Assembly (NCBI RefSeq): GCF_950101795.1
Contig: NZ_CATNLZ010000010.1
Span: forward strand, 1 to 64,000
Length of the DNA stretch: 64,000 nt
Source of the DNA: Nocardioides sp. T2.26MG-1
GTDB lineage: Bacteria > Actinomycetota > Actinomycetes > Propionibacteriales > Nocardioidaceae
Direction of reading: 5' to 3'
Positions within the stretch are counted from its first letter, which is position 1. Every line of letters starts with the position of its first letter. The position numbers and the translations under genes were made by a program. This document shows positions 16,489-25,919 of this stretch, piece by piece. A model generated the notes under the pieces. It did not search any database and was not told the origin of the DNA. It saw only the letters and a program-made list of their open reading frames with translations.

Positions 16489-18915
16489 ATGGCGCAGACC
16501 GGGCTCTGGCTCCGCTGGTCGTGGCGCGACCTGCGCCGGCGCTGGCCGGTCGTGACCGCGATCGCGCTGGTGATCGCGCTCGGCACCGGCACGTACGCCG
16601 GCCTGCTCAGCACCTCGGCGTGGCGCACGCAGTCCAACGACGCGAGCTTCGCGCTGCTCAACACCCACGACCTGCGGGTGGCGCTGCCCAGCGGCAGCAC
16701 CACCGAGGAGGGGCGGCTGGCGGCGGTCGTGGCGAGCCTCGAGCACGCCGGCGACGTGGCGGCGGCGCGCGAGCGGCTCGTCGTACCGACGCAGATCGCG
16801 GGGCCCGGCGACCTGCTGGTGACCGGCGAGCTGGTCGGCACGGACACCCTCCCGGGTGCCGCCGTGGACGGGGTCCACGTCACCCGGGGTCGGGCGCTCG
16901 GCGCGGCCGACGACGGCGCCGGCGCGGTGGTCGCCGACGAGTCGTTCGCGGACAAGAACCACCTCACCGTCGGCAGCGAGCTGACCGTCTCGGGCGGCGC
17001 GCGGCTCGAGGTCGTGGGGCGCGGGCAGTCACCGGAGTACTTCATCGTCACCGGCGGCCAGGGCGGCCTCCCGTTCCTGACGCAGAAGGGGTACGGCGTG
17101 CTCTTCGCGTCCCTGCACACGGTGCAGCGGGCGGCCGGCGCGGACGGGCAGGTCAACGACCTCGTGCTCACGCTACGTCCGGGGGCGGACCGTGCCCGGG
17201 TCGCCGCGGAGCTGTCCCGGGCGCTCGAGATCGCGCAGCCGCCGCTCGCGGCGGACCTGACCACCCGCGACGACATCGACGCCTACCGGGTCCTGTACGA
17301 CGACATCGACGGCGACGAGCAGCTCTGGAGGATCGTCGCGCTGCTGGTCCTCGTGGGCGCGGCGTTCGCGTCGATGAACCTCACCACCCGCGTCGTGGAG
17401 GCGCAGCGCCGCGAGATCGGCATCGGCATGGCGCTCGGCGTGCCGACGTGGAGGCTCGCCGTCCGGCCGTTGCTCTTCGGTGCCCAGATCGCGGTGCTCG
17501 GCGTCCTGCTGGGGCTCGGCGTCGGGTGGGCGGTGTCGATCCCGCTGCGCGACGTGTTCGTCGGGATGATCCCGCTGCCGATCTGGCGCACGCCCCTGCA
17601 GGCGGACGTGTTCGCCCAGGCTGCCGTCCTCGGCCTGCTGCTCCCGTTCGTGGCGATCGCCTGGCCGGTGTGGCGGGCGCTGCTGGTTCAGCCGGTCGAG
17701 GCGATCCGGGTCGGCCACCTCGCCGCCCGGGGGAGCGGCCTGGCACCACTGCTGAGCAGGCTGCGGGTGCCCGGTCGCGGCTACCGGCAGATCCCGGTCC
17801 GCAACGTGCTCCGCACCCCCCGCCGTACCCTGCTCACGGCGTTCGGCATCGCCTCGGCGATCACCACGCTGGTGACCACGGTCGGGCTGCTCGACACGTT
17901 CGGCGCCACGCTCGACCGGGCCGAGGCCGAGATGCTGCACACCGCACCGGACCGGGTCAGCGTCGCCCTGGACACCTTCCAGCCGCTCGACGGCGACGTG
18001 GTGCGGACCGTCGAGCAGCTCCCCGAGGTCGGCAGCCTCGAGGCGGGCCTGCGGATCCCGGCGGTCGCCGACCCCGACGGTGAGGGCGTCGACCTGCTGG
18101 TCGACGTCCTGCCGGCCGGAGCCCGCTGGCAGCCGACCCTGGTGGACGGGCAGCCCGACGGCGGACTGCTGCTGGCCGAGGAGGCGGCCGCCGACCTGGG
18201 CGTCGGCGTCGGCGACGCCGTGACCGTCGAGCACCCGCAGGCGACGGCCACCGGGCTGCGCACCGTCCGGACGACGATGGTCGTGGCCGGCCTGCACCCG
18301 AACCCGATGCGGGTGTTCGCCTACCTCGACCCGGCCGCGGCCGACGCGCTCGGGCTTGCGGGCACGGCGAACGTGATGAGCGTGACGCCGGCCGAGGGAC
18401 GCAGCGCGGACGACGTGCGCCGCGCGCTCCTCGAGGTGCCGCACGTGGCGTCCGCCCAGACGCCGCAGGCCGCGATCGACGGCATGCGCACGACGCTGGA
18501 CGAGTTCGTGGGGATCCTCAACGTCGCCGCGCTGATCACGCTGCTGCTGGCGCTCCTGATCGCCTTCAACACCACCAGCATCGCGGTCGACGAGCGCTCG
18601 CGGGAGCACGCCACGATGCTCGCGTTCGGGCTGCCCGTGCGCACCGTGCTCGGGATGACCGCGGTGGAGACCGTGATCGTCGGCGCGCTCGGCACCCTCG
18701 GCGGCATCGGCGGCGGCTACCTCGTGCTGCGCTGGATGTCCGCGACCACGATCTCCGACGTGCTGCCCGAGGTCGGCGTGACCGCCTCGCTGTCGGCGAC
18801 CACGGTGGTGGGCGCGCTCCTGCTCGGGATCGCCACCGTCGGCCTGGCCCCGCTGTTCACGCTGCGCCGGATGCGGCGTACCGACATCCCGTCCGCGCTG
18901 CGCGTCATGGAGTGA
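16489..18915 (+). CDS. FtsX-like ABC permease
   Basis: The protein has 808 residues with two FtsX-like membrane blocks (about residues 280-410 and 660-800), an N-terminal membrane anchor (VTAIALVIALGTGTYAGLL) and large extracytoplasmic MacB-like domains after the first and middle segments. LLVLVGAAFASMNLTTRVVEAQRREIGIGMALG is the conserved coupling region. It forms a transporter with the ATPase encoded directly upstream. Confidence 0.9.
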   Translation: MAQTGLWLRWSWRDLRRRWPVVTAIALVIALGTGTYAGLLSTSAWRTQSNDASFALLNTHDLRVALPSGSTTEEGRLAAVVASLEHAGDVAAARERLVVPTQIAGPGDLLVTGELVGTDTLPGAAVDGVHVTRGRALGAADDGAGAVVADESFADKNHLTVGSELTVSGGARLEVVGRGQSPEYFIVTGGQGGLPFLTQKGYGVLFASLHTVQRAAGADGQVNDLVLTLRPGADRARVAAELSRALEIAQPPLAADLTTRDDIDAYRVLYDDIDGDEQLWRIVALLVLVGAAFASMNLTTRVVEAQRREIGIGMALGVPTWRLAVRPLLFGAQIAVLGVLLGLGVGWAVSIPLRDVFVGMIPLPIWRTPLQADVFAQAAVLGLLLPFVAIAWPVWRALLVQPVEAIRVGHLAARGSGLAPLLSRLRVPGRGYRQIPVRNVLRTPRRTLLTAFGIASAITTLVTTVGLLDTFGATLDRAEAEMLHTAPDRVSVALDTFQPLDGDVVRTVEQLPEVGSLEAGLRIPAVADPDGEGVDLLVDVLPAGARWQPTLVDGQPDGGLLLAEEAAADLGVGVGDAVTVEHPQATATGLRTVRTTMVVAGLHPNPMRVFAYLDPAAADALGLAGTANVMSVTPAEGRSADDVRRALLEVPHVASAQTPQAAIDGMRTTLDEFVGILNVAALITLLLALLIAFNTTSIAVDERSREHATMLAFGLPVRTVLGMTAVETVIVGALGTLGGIGGGYLVLRWMSATTISDVLPEVGVTASLSATTVVGALLLGIATVGLAPLFTLRRMRRTDIPSALRVME

Positions 18916-18936
18916 GCCGGCGCCGCCGCGGACGGG

Positions 18937-19296
18937 TCAGGAGGCGTCGGGCCTCGGCTTGAACCGGCGTACCTCGTGGGGCCAGCCGCACGCCTCCGCG
19001 ATCTTGGCGGCCCACATCCTGGCCTCGTCCTCGGTGCCGACGTCGACTACCGCGAACCCGCCCAGCCACTCCTTGGTCTCGGCGAACGGCCCGTCGGTGA
19101 CGATCGTGGTGCCGCTGGTCGGGTCGGCGCTGAAGGCCTCCTCGACCTCCTCCACCAGCCCGCCGGAGAACACGTGCACCCCGGCCTCCTCCATCTCGTG
19201 GACGACGGCCATGGCGCGCGGCCCGCGGTCGACGAACCACTCCTCGGGGTGGTCGCCGACCCACTGCTGGTTGAAGAACATGAGGTACTCGGCCAC
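18937..19296 (-). CDS. YciI-family (DGPF) protein
   Basis: The protein has 119 residues with a GTG start (VAEYLMFFNQQWVGDHPEEW) preceded by AAGGGAG. The motif TIVTDGPFAETKEWLGGFAVVDV is the DGPF signature of YciI-related proteins, a ferredoxin-like fold often encoded beside ECF sigma factors. No sigma factor gene is adjacent here. The function is unknown. Confidence 0.88.
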   Translation of the reverse strand: MAEYLMFFNQQWVGDHPEEWFVDRGPRAMAVVHEMEEAGVHVFSGGLVEEVEEAFSADPTSGTTIVTDGPFAETKEWLGGFAVVDVGTEDEARMWAAKIAEACGWPHEVRRFKPRPDAS

Positions 19297-19435
19297 GTCT
19301 GCTCCCTTGCTCGGGCGGACCCGGTGTCCGCCGCCACCTACGCTACGAACGGTGAGTGGCCGGTACGACACCCTCGGGGCAGCGAGCTTCGCGGCGGTCG
19401 CCGAGACACGGCAGCCGACCGTCCGCGGTCGGCGC

Positions 19436-19822
19436 TCACGACCGCTTCGCGACCAGCTCGACGAGGGTGCCGTCCGGGTCTCGGACGACGGCATTGCGGT
19501 TGTCGTTCCCGGTGTCGTGCGGCGCCGCCACCGAGGGCGCACCGGCCGCGGTGACCGCACCGAAGGTCGCGTCGACGTCGTCGACCCAGAACACCAGGGA
19601 CATCGCGGGCCGCCCGACCTCGGGGGTCAGTCCGAACACGCGCTGTGCGGCCTCGGCGCTGCTGATCGCGAGGACGAACCCGCCCGCCGACATCTCGACG
19701 TGCTCGGGCACACCGTCCTGCGGCGTCCGGAACGTCTCGGGCAGCGCCAGGACGCCTTGGTAGAAGCCCAGCGCCGCCTGCATGTCGTGCGTGAACACGT
19801 TGACCAGACCCGAGGAGATCAC
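19436..19822 (-). CDS. VOC/glyoxalase-superfamily protein
   Basis: The protein has 128 residues with a GTG start. NVFTHDMQAALGFYQGVLAL and VVRDPDGTLVELVAKRS are the typical first and last motifs of a single VOC domain. No residue pattern identifies a substrate. Neighbours are a YciI-like protein and MsrA on the same strand, separated by 30-140 bp. Confidence 0.85.
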   Translation of the reverse strand: MISSGLVNVFTHDMQAALGFYQGVLALPETFRTPQDGVPEHVEMSAGGFVLAISSAEAAQRVFGLTPEVGRPAMSLVFWVDDVDATFGAVTAAGAPSVAAPHDTGNDNRNAVVRDPDGTLVELVAKRS

Positions 19823-19850
19823 CGGGTCAGGCTAGCGGCGCGCTGCGGAA

Positions 19851-20501
19851 TCAGGCAGTGGCTGGGAACTTCACGCCGGTGTTGGCGTGGCAGCGGTAGC
19901 CGTTCGGGTTCTTCGCGAGGTACTGCTGGTGCTGGTCCTCGGCGTAGTAGTACGTCGTCTCGCTCGCCGGCCGGATCTCGGTGGTGATCTGGCCGAGCCG
20001 GCGCCGCTCGAGCTCCGCGCCGTAGACCGCGGTCAGCTCGCGGGCGACCTTCTCCTGCTCGGGGCTCGTGTAGTAGATCGCGGAGCGATACTGCGTGCCG
20101 ATGTCGTTGCCCTGGCGGAAGCCCTGGGTCGGGTCGTGCACCTCGAAGAACGTCTTCACCAGGTCGGCGTACGACACCTTGCTGGGGTCGAACACGATCC
20201 GCACGGCCTCGGTGTGGTTGGTCGCGCCGGAGCAGACCTCCTCGTAGGAGGGGTTCGGGGTGGTGCCGCCGGCGTACCCGACCGAGGTCGACCAGACACC
20301 CGGCACCTGCCAGTAGATCTCCTCGGCGCCCCAGAAGCAGCCCAGGCCGAAGACCGCGACCTCGAGGCCCTCGGGGACCTCGTCGGTCACGACGGGCGCA
20401 TCCAGAACGCGGTGCCGCCCGGAGATCGGGAAGGTGCGCTCGCTGCGGCCCGGCAGGGTCTGCTCGGGGGCGACCAGCTGGGCCTTGCGGGTGAGGAACA
20501 C
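19851..20501 (-). CDS. msrA: peptide methionine-S-sulfoxide reductase MsrA
   Basis: The protein has 216 residues. The GTG at 20501 is preferred because GGAG lies 5-6 bp before it. The catalytic motif FGLGCFWGAEEIYWQ, then VGYAGGTTPNPSYEEVCSG, DPTQGFRQGNDIGTQYRSAI and the C-terminal NPNGYRCHANTGVKFP with a recycling Cys are diagnostic. It repairs oxidised methionine in the cytoplasm. A repeat-rich region lies between it and the divergent metB. Confidence 0.95.
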   Translation of the reverse strand: MFLTRKAQLVAPEQTLPGRSERTFPISGRHRVLDAPVVTDEVPEGLEVAVFGLGCFWGAEEIYWQVPGVWSTSVGYAGGTTPNPSYEEVCSGATNHTEAVRIVFDPSKVSYADLVKTFFEVHDPTQGFRQGNDIGTQYRSAIYYTSPEQEKVARELTAVYGAELERRRLGQITTEIRPASETTYYYAEDQHQQYLAKNPNGYRCHANTGVKFPATA

Positions 20502-20572
20502 GGGCACTCCTACGGGTCGGAGGGACGTTGCACAGTCTCCAACACCGGTGGTGACCGTGGCGTTCCCGCACC

Positions 20573-20731
20573 GGTGGTTTCGAGGCTCGCTTCGCTCGCA
20601 CCTCAACCACCGTGACGGCTCGCTTCGCTCGCACCTCAACCACCGTGACGGCTCGCTTCGCTCGCACCTCAACCACCGGTCGCACGGTGGTTGAGGTGCG
20701 AAGGCCGCCAGGCCTGAGCCTCGAAACCACC
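20573..20731. repeat. composite repeat: 33-bp tandem units inside perfect 15-bp terminal inverted repeats
   Basis: The ends are GGTGGTTTCGAGGCT and its exact complement AGCCTCGAAACCACC. Inside, a 33-bp unit beginning GCTCGCTTCGCTCGCACC is repeated about three times, followed by an inverted copy of GGTTGAGGTGCGA. The element fills the gap between msrA and metB, so the promoters of both genes must lie in or beside it. Its outline resembles a small non-autonomous mobile repeat, but no target duplication was identified. Confidence 0.85.
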
Positions 20732-20772
20732 GCCAACGAGGACCGGCGGCCGGCAGCGCTAGCCTCGACCGC

Positions 20773-21936
20773 ATGACCAGCCAGGAGCACCTCCACAAGG
20801 CAGGCTTCGAGACGCGTGCGATCCACGCGGGGTACGAGCCCGACCCGACGACCGGCGCGGTGATCCCGCCCATCTACGCGACCAGCACCTACAAGCAGGA
20901 CGGTGTCGGCGGCCTGCGCGGCGGCTACGAGTACAGCCGCTCCGCCAACCCGACCCGCACCGCCCTCGAGGCCAACATCGCGGCGCTGGAGGAGGGGGAG
21001 CGCGGGTTCGCGTTCGCCTCCGGTCTCGCCGCCGAGGACACCCTGGTGCGGGCGCTGTGCCGGCCCGGCGACCACGTGGTGATCCCCGACGACGCGTACG
21101 GCGGCACGTTCCGGCTCTTCGACAAGGTCGAGCAGGCGTGGGGTCTGGCGCACAGCCCGGCGCCGGTGTCCGACCCCGAGGCGGTCGCCGCGGCGATCCG
21201 GCCGGGAGAGACCAAGCTGGTCTGGGTCGAGACCCCCACCAACCCGCTGCTGAACATCGGCGACATCGAGGCGCTCGCCGCCGTCGCCCACCACGCGGGC
21301 GCGCTGCTCGTCGTCGACAACACCTTCGCCTCGCCGTACCTCCAGCAGCCGCTGACCCTCGGTGCCGACGTCGTCGTGCACTCGACCACGAAGTACTGCG
21401 GCGGGCACTCCGACGTCGTCGGTGGCGCGCTCGTCGCGCGCGACCTCGACCTCGCGGAGCGGATCGCGTTCCACCAGAACGCCATGGGCGCGGTGGCCGG
21501 GCCGTTCGACGCGTGGCTGACCCTGCGCGGTCTCAAGACGCTCGCGCTCCGCATGGAGCGGCACTGCGACAACGCCGAGCGCGTGGTCGACTTCCTCACC
21601 AGCCACCCGAAGGTCGGTGACGTGATCTACCCCGGTCTCGAGACCCACCCCGGGCACGAGGTCGCGCAGCGGCAGATGCGCCGGTTCGGCGGCATGGTGT
21701 CCTTCCGGGTCACCGGCGGCGAGCAGCACGCACTGCAGGTCTGTGAGCGCACCGAGGTCTTCACGCTGGGCGAGTCGCTGGGCGGCGTCGAGTCGCTGAT
21801 CGAGCACCCGGGCCGGATGACCCACGCGAGCGTGGCCGGCACCGACCTCGAGGTGCCCGCCGACCTGGTCCGGATCAGCGTCGGCATCGAGACCGCCGAC
21901 GACCTGGTCGCGGACCTCGAGCGCGCCCTTGACTGA
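20773..21936 (+). CDS. metB: cystathionine gamma-synthase (trans-sulfuration PLP enzyme)
   Basis: The protein has 387 residues, MTSQEHLHKAGFETRAIHAG. The Cys/Met metabolism PLP-enzyme motifs are complete: PPIYATSTYKQDG, YEYSRSANPTR, FASGLAAEDT, VVDNTFASPYLQ and the PLP lysine in HSTTKYCGGHSDVVGG. It joins O-acyl-homoserine and cysteine to cystathionine; cystathionine gamma-lyase has a similar sequence, so the direction is not certain. It overlaps the next gene by 8 bp. Confidence 0.9.
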   Translation: MTSQEHLHKAGFETRAIHAGYEPDPTTGAVIPPIYATSTYKQDGVGGLRGGYEYSRSANPTRTALEANIAALEEGERGFAFASGLAAEDTLVRALCRPGDHVVIPDDAYGGTFRLFDKVEQAWGLAHSPAPVSDPEAVAAAIRPGETKLVWVETPTNPLLNIGDIEALAAVAHHAGALLVVDNTFASPYLQQPLTLGADVVVHSTTKYCGGHSDVVGGALVARDLDLAERIAFHQNAMGAVAGPFDAWLTLRGLKTLALRMERHCDNAERVVDFLTSHPKVGDVIYPGLETHPGHEVAQRQMRRFGGMVSFRVTGGEQHALQVCERTEVFTLGESLGGVESLIEHPGRMTHASVAGTDLEVPADLVRISVGIETADDLVADLERALD

Positions 21937-23296
21937 GCCCGGCGTCGCGGTGTGCGTGGACTTCGGGTCCACATTCACGAAGGCGACGCTGGTCGACCTC
22001 GCCGCGGGCCGAGTCGTCGCCGCGGCGTCGCACCCGACGACCATCGACACCGACGTCCTCGACGGGTACGACGTCTGCCTGGCCGCCCTGGTCGCCGAGG
22101 ACCCGCGGGCCGGCGACGCCCCGGTGCTGGCCTGCTCCAGTGCCGGCGGCGGGCTGCGGATCGCCGTCGTGGGCAACGAGGAGCTGGTCACCGCCGAGGC
22201 CGGGCGCCGGGTCGCGCTCTCCAGCGGCGGCAAGGTGGTCTCGGTGGTCGCGGCCGCGGGTCGTGTGCCTGAGGACGCGGCGGGGGGGGGCGGGGGGCAC
22301 CCGACCCGGCCGGACGTGGTGCTGCTGACCGGCGGCACCGACGGCGGCAACAGCGAGGTGCTCCTGAGTGCGGCACGCGGGCTGGTCGCCGGCAGCTGGC
22401 GGGGTCCGGTCGTCGTCGCTGGCAACGTGGAGGCACAGGCGGAGGTCAGCGCGATGCTGGGCGACGTGCCGCACGTGCTGGCCGCCAACGTCGTGCCCCG
22501 CATCGGCGAGCTGGCACCCGAGTCGGCGCGCGCCGCCGTCCGCGAGATGTTCCTGGCCCACGTGATCGGCGGCAAGCACCTGAGCCGGCGCACGGACTTC
22601 GCCGCGATGGTCCGCGGCGCCACCCCCGACGTGGTGCTCACCGGCGTCGAGGTGCTCGCCCGGAGCGTCGGCGACGTGGTGGTGGTCGACGTCGGCGGTG
22701 CCACCACCGACGTGCACTCGGTCGTCGAGCTCGATCCCGACTCGGTGGGCCGCGAGGTGGTCGCCACCACCCGGGTCGCCCGCACCGTCGAGGGCGACCT
22801 CGGCATGCGCTGGTCGGCGCTGACCACCGTGGCCGACCTGCCCGAGCTCGCCGCGGCGGCGCAGCGGCGCCACGACGACCCGGGGTTCCTGCCCGGGACC
22901 GACGCCGAGCGGGACGCCGACGAGGCGATCGCCCGGGCCGCGGTGGGGCTGGCGCTGCGCCGACACGCCGGTCGGTCGAAGGTCGTGGTGAGCCCGGAGG
23001 GGCGCGTCGTTGAGCGCACCGGCAAGGACCTGCGCCGGGCCGGCCTGCTGGTCGGGTCCGGCGGGGTGCTGCGGCACGGCCGGCCGGGGGTGGCCCAGCG
23101 GGTGCTCGCCGGGAGCACCGGGGAGGTCGAGGGCGGCTGGCAGCTGCCCCGGGCGCCCCGCGTGGTGGTCGACACCGACTACGTCCTCGCGGCGGTCGGG
23201 CTGCTGGCCGACGAGCACCCGGAAGCGGCGTACCGCCTCGCCACGACGCTCGCCGGACCCTCGCCGGCGCTGCCGGGCCGTAGCCTGTCGCCGTGA
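21929..23296 (+). CDS. MutL-type mutase-reactivating ATPase (GlmL family), orphan
   Basis: The protein has 455 residues with a TTG start inside the metB 3' end. VCVDFGSTFTKATLVDL is the ASKHA phosphate-1 motif; VVLLTGGTDGGNSEVLL, VLAANVVPRIGELAPE and VVVDVGGATTDVHSV follow. MutL proteins protect or reactivate B12-dependent carbon-skeleton mutases and aminomutases. No mutase gene is in the window. A run of nine G residues (22282-22290), followed by more Gs, encodes a Gly-rich linker and could be prone to slippage. Confidence 0.85.
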   Translation: MTEPGVAVCVDFGSTFTKATLVDLAAGRVVAAASHPTTIDTDVLDGYDVCLAALVAEDPRAGDAPVLACSSAGGGLRIAVVGNEELVTAEAGRRVALSSGGKVVSVVAAAGRVPEDAAGGGGGHPTRPDVVLLTGGTDGGNSEVLLSAARGLVAGSWRGPVVVAGNVEAQAEVSAMLGDVPHVLAANVVPRIGELAPESARAAVREMFLAHVIGGKHLSRRTDFAAMVRGATPDVVLTGVEVLARSVGDVVVVDVGGATTDVHSVVELDPDSVGREVVATTRVARTVEGDLGMRWSALTTVADLPELAAAAQRRHDDPGFLPGTDAERDADEAIARAAVGLALRRHAGRSKVVVSPEGRVVERTGKDLRRAGLLVGSGGVLRHGRPGVAQRVLAGSTGEVEGGWQLPRAPRVVVDTDYVLAAVGLLADEHPEAAYRLATTLAGPSPALPGRSLSP

Positions 23297-24657
23297 GCAA
23301 CGAGGCTGACGACCAGGGCGGCGAGGGCGCGGGCGCGGGTCCGGGTGCGGACGCCCCCGCGTCGCGCCCCCAGGGGCGGCGCCGGCTGCCCACGATCCAT
23401 CTGCGACAGCGCCCCGCCGACGTCGAGGACGGTATCGCCTCCCGGCTGGCCAACCAGTGGGCCGCGATGCGCGACGAGCGGCGCGCCCAGCCGGCGCCGG
23501 TCACCGCCGGCACCTCGAACTTCAGCCGTGCGCAGGTGCCGTGGGGCCTGGACCTGGCCGCCGCCTGGGGGTGGCGGTTCCTGGTGATCGCCGCGGCCGG
23601 CTACGTGCTGCTGTGGCTGGTCGCGTTCTTCGCGGTGGTCACGATCCCGCTGGTGGTCGCGCTGCTGATCTCCGCGCTCGTCGTGCCCGTGGTCGACGGG
23701 CTGTCGCGCGGGCTCCCGCGGGGCCTGGCCGCGCTGCTCGTCGTGGTGGCCGGCATCGCGTTCGTGGTCGCCATGCTCACCTTCGCGGGCCAGCAGGTCG
23801 CCAACGGCGCCCAGGACCTCGCCGACCAGTCCGCGGCCGGCCTCGGCGAGATCAAGGACTGGCTGCGCGACGGACCGCTGCACGCGAGCGACTCGCAGAT
23901 CAACGACTACATCCAGCGCGCCCAGGACAGCCTCGAGAACAAGGGCAAGGGGTTCGACCTCGGCAGCGTGACGGAGGTCGGGACAGCGGTCGGCCACATC
24001 GTCGCGGGCTTCTTCATCGTGCTGTTCTCGACGTACTTCTTCCTCGCCGACGGCGAGCGGATCTGGGCCTGGCTCGTACGGCTCGCGCCCCGCGCGGCCC
24101 GCCAGCACGTCGACAGCTCCGGCCGGGTCGCCTGGATCTCGCTGACCCAGTTCGTCCGCGCCACCGTGATCGTCGCGGCGGTCGACGCCGCCGGGATCAT
24201 GATCGTGGCCGCGATCCTCGGCGTGCCGTTCGTGCTCGCGATCGGCGTGCTGGTGTTCCTCGGCTCGTTCGTGCCGATGGTCGGCGCGACCGTCGCGGGC
24301 ACCGTCGCGATCCTGGTCGCGCTCGTCGACCAGGGCCCGATCACCGCGCTGTTCATGCTCGGCGGCGTGATCCTGGTGCAGCAGATCGAGGGCCACATCC
24401 TGCAGCCGTTCCTCATGGGCCGGTGGGTGTCGCTGCACCCGCTGGGCGTGATCGTCGCGATCGGCTGCGGCGTGCTGGTCGCCGGGATCGCCGGCGCGCT
24501 GGTCGCCGTACCGCTGGCCGCCGCCCTCAACGCGGTCGTGCAGCACCTGGCGGTCAGCACCGACCCCGGCGACGATCCGGTGGAGGAGCTCGAGGAGGAC
24601 TACGAGGAGATGGGGGCGTCCGTGGACGCCCCCGAGGAGGGTGATCGCGGTGAGTGA
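23293..24657 (+). CDS. AI-2E-family membrane permease
   Basis: The protein has 454 residues with a GTG start overlapping the MutL stop. An acidic/basic N-terminal tail of about 90 residues precedes about eight membrane segments. The family core FIVLFSTYFFLADGERIW, LGVPFVLAIGVLVFLGSFVPMVGATVAG and QQIEGHILQPFLMGRWVSLHPLGVI is clear. Despite the name, most members have unknown substrates. It ends in an acidic tail and overlaps ilvA. Confidence 0.9.
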   Translation: MSNEADDQGGEGAGAGPGADAPASRPQGRRRLPTIHLRQRPADVEDGIASRLANQWAAMRDERRAQPAPVTAGTSNFSRAQVPWGLDLAAAWGWRFLVIAAAGYVLLWLVAFFAVVTIPLVVALLISALVVPVVDGLSRGLPRGLAALLVVVAGIAFVVAMLTFAGQQVANGAQDLADQSAAGLGEIKDWLRDGPLHASDSQINDYIQRAQDSLENKGKGFDLGSVTEVGTAVGHIVAGFFIVLFSTYFFLADGERIWAWLVRLAPRAARQHVDSSGRVAWISLTQFVRATVIVAAVDAAGIMIVAAILGVPFVLAIGVLVFLGSFVPMVGATVAGTVAILVALVDQGPITALFMLGGVILVQQIEGHILQPFLMGRWVSLHPLGVIVAIGCGVLVAGIAGALVAVPLAAALNAVVQHLAVSTDPGDDPVEELEEDYEEMGASVDAPEEGDRGE

Positions 24658-25864
24658 CGCACCGGCCGTCGGCCTGGCCGACATCGAGGAGGCCCGCCGG
24701 GTGCTGGCCGGGGTCGCGATCCGGACGCCGATGGAGGAGTCCCGCTGGCTCTCCGCGGTCGCGGGCGGCCCGGTCTCGCTCAAGTGCGAGAACCTCCAGC
24801 GCACCGGCTCGTTCAAGCCCCGCGGCGCCTACGTCCGGATCTCCCGGCTCTCGGCCGAGGAGCGCGCCCGCGGCGTGGTGGCGGCGTCCGCGGGCAACCA
24901 CGCGCAGGGCGTGGCGCTGGCCGCCCAGCTGCTCGGCATCAAGGCCACCGTGTTCATGCCCGAGGGGGCGCCGATCCCCAAGGAGAAGGCCACCCGCGGG
25001 TACGGCGCGGACGTGCTGTTCCACGGCCGCTACCTCGAGGACGCGATGGGGGCCGCGCGGGAGTTCGCCGAGCGCACCGGGGCGGTCCTCATCCACCCCT
25101 TCGACCACGTCGACATCGTCGCCGGCCAGGGCACCGCCGGCCTGGAGATCCTCGAGCAGTCGCCCGAGCTGCAGACCGTGCTCGTCCCGACCGGCGGCGG
25201 CGGGCTGCTCGCCGGGGTGGCGATCGCCGTCAAGGCGCTGCGCCCGGACGTCCGGGTGATCGGAGTCCAGGCGGCCGGTGCCGCGGCGTACCCCGCCTCG
25301 CTCGCCGAGGGCCACCCGGTCGCGCTGACCTCGATGAAGACCATGGCCGACGGCATCGCCGTGGGCCTGCCCGGGCAGGTCACCTTCGACGCGGTCCGCG
25401 ACCACGTCGACGAGATCGTCACGGTGTCGGAGAACGCGCTGTCCCGCGCGGTGCTCGCCGTGCTCGAGCGCGCGAAGATGCTGGTCGAGCCCGCCGGCGC
25501 GGCCGCGGTCGCCGCCGTGATGGAGTACCCCGAGTCGATCGGGACCCCCGCGGTGGCGGTGCTCTCCGGCGGCAACATCGACCCGCTGCTGCTCGGCAAG
25601 GTGATCCGGCACGGCATGGCCGCCGCCGGGCGCTACGTCAACCTGCACGTCTGCATCCCCGACCTGCCCGGCGGCCTCGCCCAGCTGCTCACGGACATCT
25701 CCGCGGCCGGCGCCAACGTGCTCGAGGTCGCGCACGAGAGGATCTCTCCGACGCTGAACCTCGACGAGGTCGAGGTGCACCTGCAGCTGGAGACCCGCGG
25801 CGAGCCGCACACCGCCCAGGTGCTGGCGCGCCTGCGCGAGCGCGGCTACCGCGTGGCCGAGTAG
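24650..25864 (+). CDS. ilvA: threonine ammonia-lyase with a C-terminal ACT domain
   Basis: The protein has 404 residues. GTG at 24650 has GGAGG at the right distance; an in-frame GTG at 24641 is too close to that site. The PLP lysine sits in RTGSFKPRGAYVR; SAGNHAQGVALAA, PTGGGGLLAGVA and LSGGNIDP are the other fold-type II motifs. Residues about 325-404 (VNLHVCIPDLPGGLAQLLTDI) are one ACT domain for amino-acid control. It makes 2-oxobutanoate for isoleucine or for threonine breakdown. A strong terminator follows. Confidence 0.93.
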   Translation: MSDAPAVGLADIEEARRVLAGVAIRTPMEESRWLSAVAGGPVSLKCENLQRTGSFKPRGAYVRISRLSAEERARGVVAASAGNHAQGVALAAQLLGIKATVFMPEGAPIPKEKATRGYGADVLFHGRYLEDAMGAAREFAERTGAVLIHPFDHVDIVAGQGTAGLEILEQSPELQTVLVPTGGGGLLAGVAIAVKALRPDVRVIGVQAAGAAAYPASLAEGHPVALTSMKTMADGIAVGLPGQVTFDAVRDHVDEIVTVSENALSRAVLAVLERAKMLVEPAGAAAVAAVMEYPESIGTPAVAVLSGGNIDPLLLGKVIRHGMAAAGRYVNLHVCIPDLPGGLAQLLTDISAAGANVLEVAHERISPTLNLDEVEVHLQLETRGEPHTAQVLARLRERGYRVAE

Positions 25865-25871
25865 CCCGGAA

Positions 25872-25912
25872 CCACGTTGACCCGCCCGAGAGTCTCGGGC
25901 GGGTCGACGTGG
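25872..25912. terminator. bidirectional hairpin terminator between ilvA and greA
   Basis: Two 18-base arms (CCACGTTGACCCGCCCGA and its complement with one G-T type mismatch) flank the loop GAGTC. It lies between convergent genes and could stop transcription both ways. Nearly the same hairpin recurs at 60932-60966, so it belongs to a repeated terminator type. Confidence 0.85.
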
Positions 25913-25919
25913 GAGACGC

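Noticed and set aside
15174..17276. A long minus-strand frame across the ABC transporter genes
   Set aside because: It is antisense to intact Walker-motif and FtsX-like genes. Only its end (15174-15491) is the PspC protein.
20502..20772. A SAM-type riboswitch before metB
   Set aside because: The gap is filled by the composite repeat, and no S-box-like conserved stems could be recognised.
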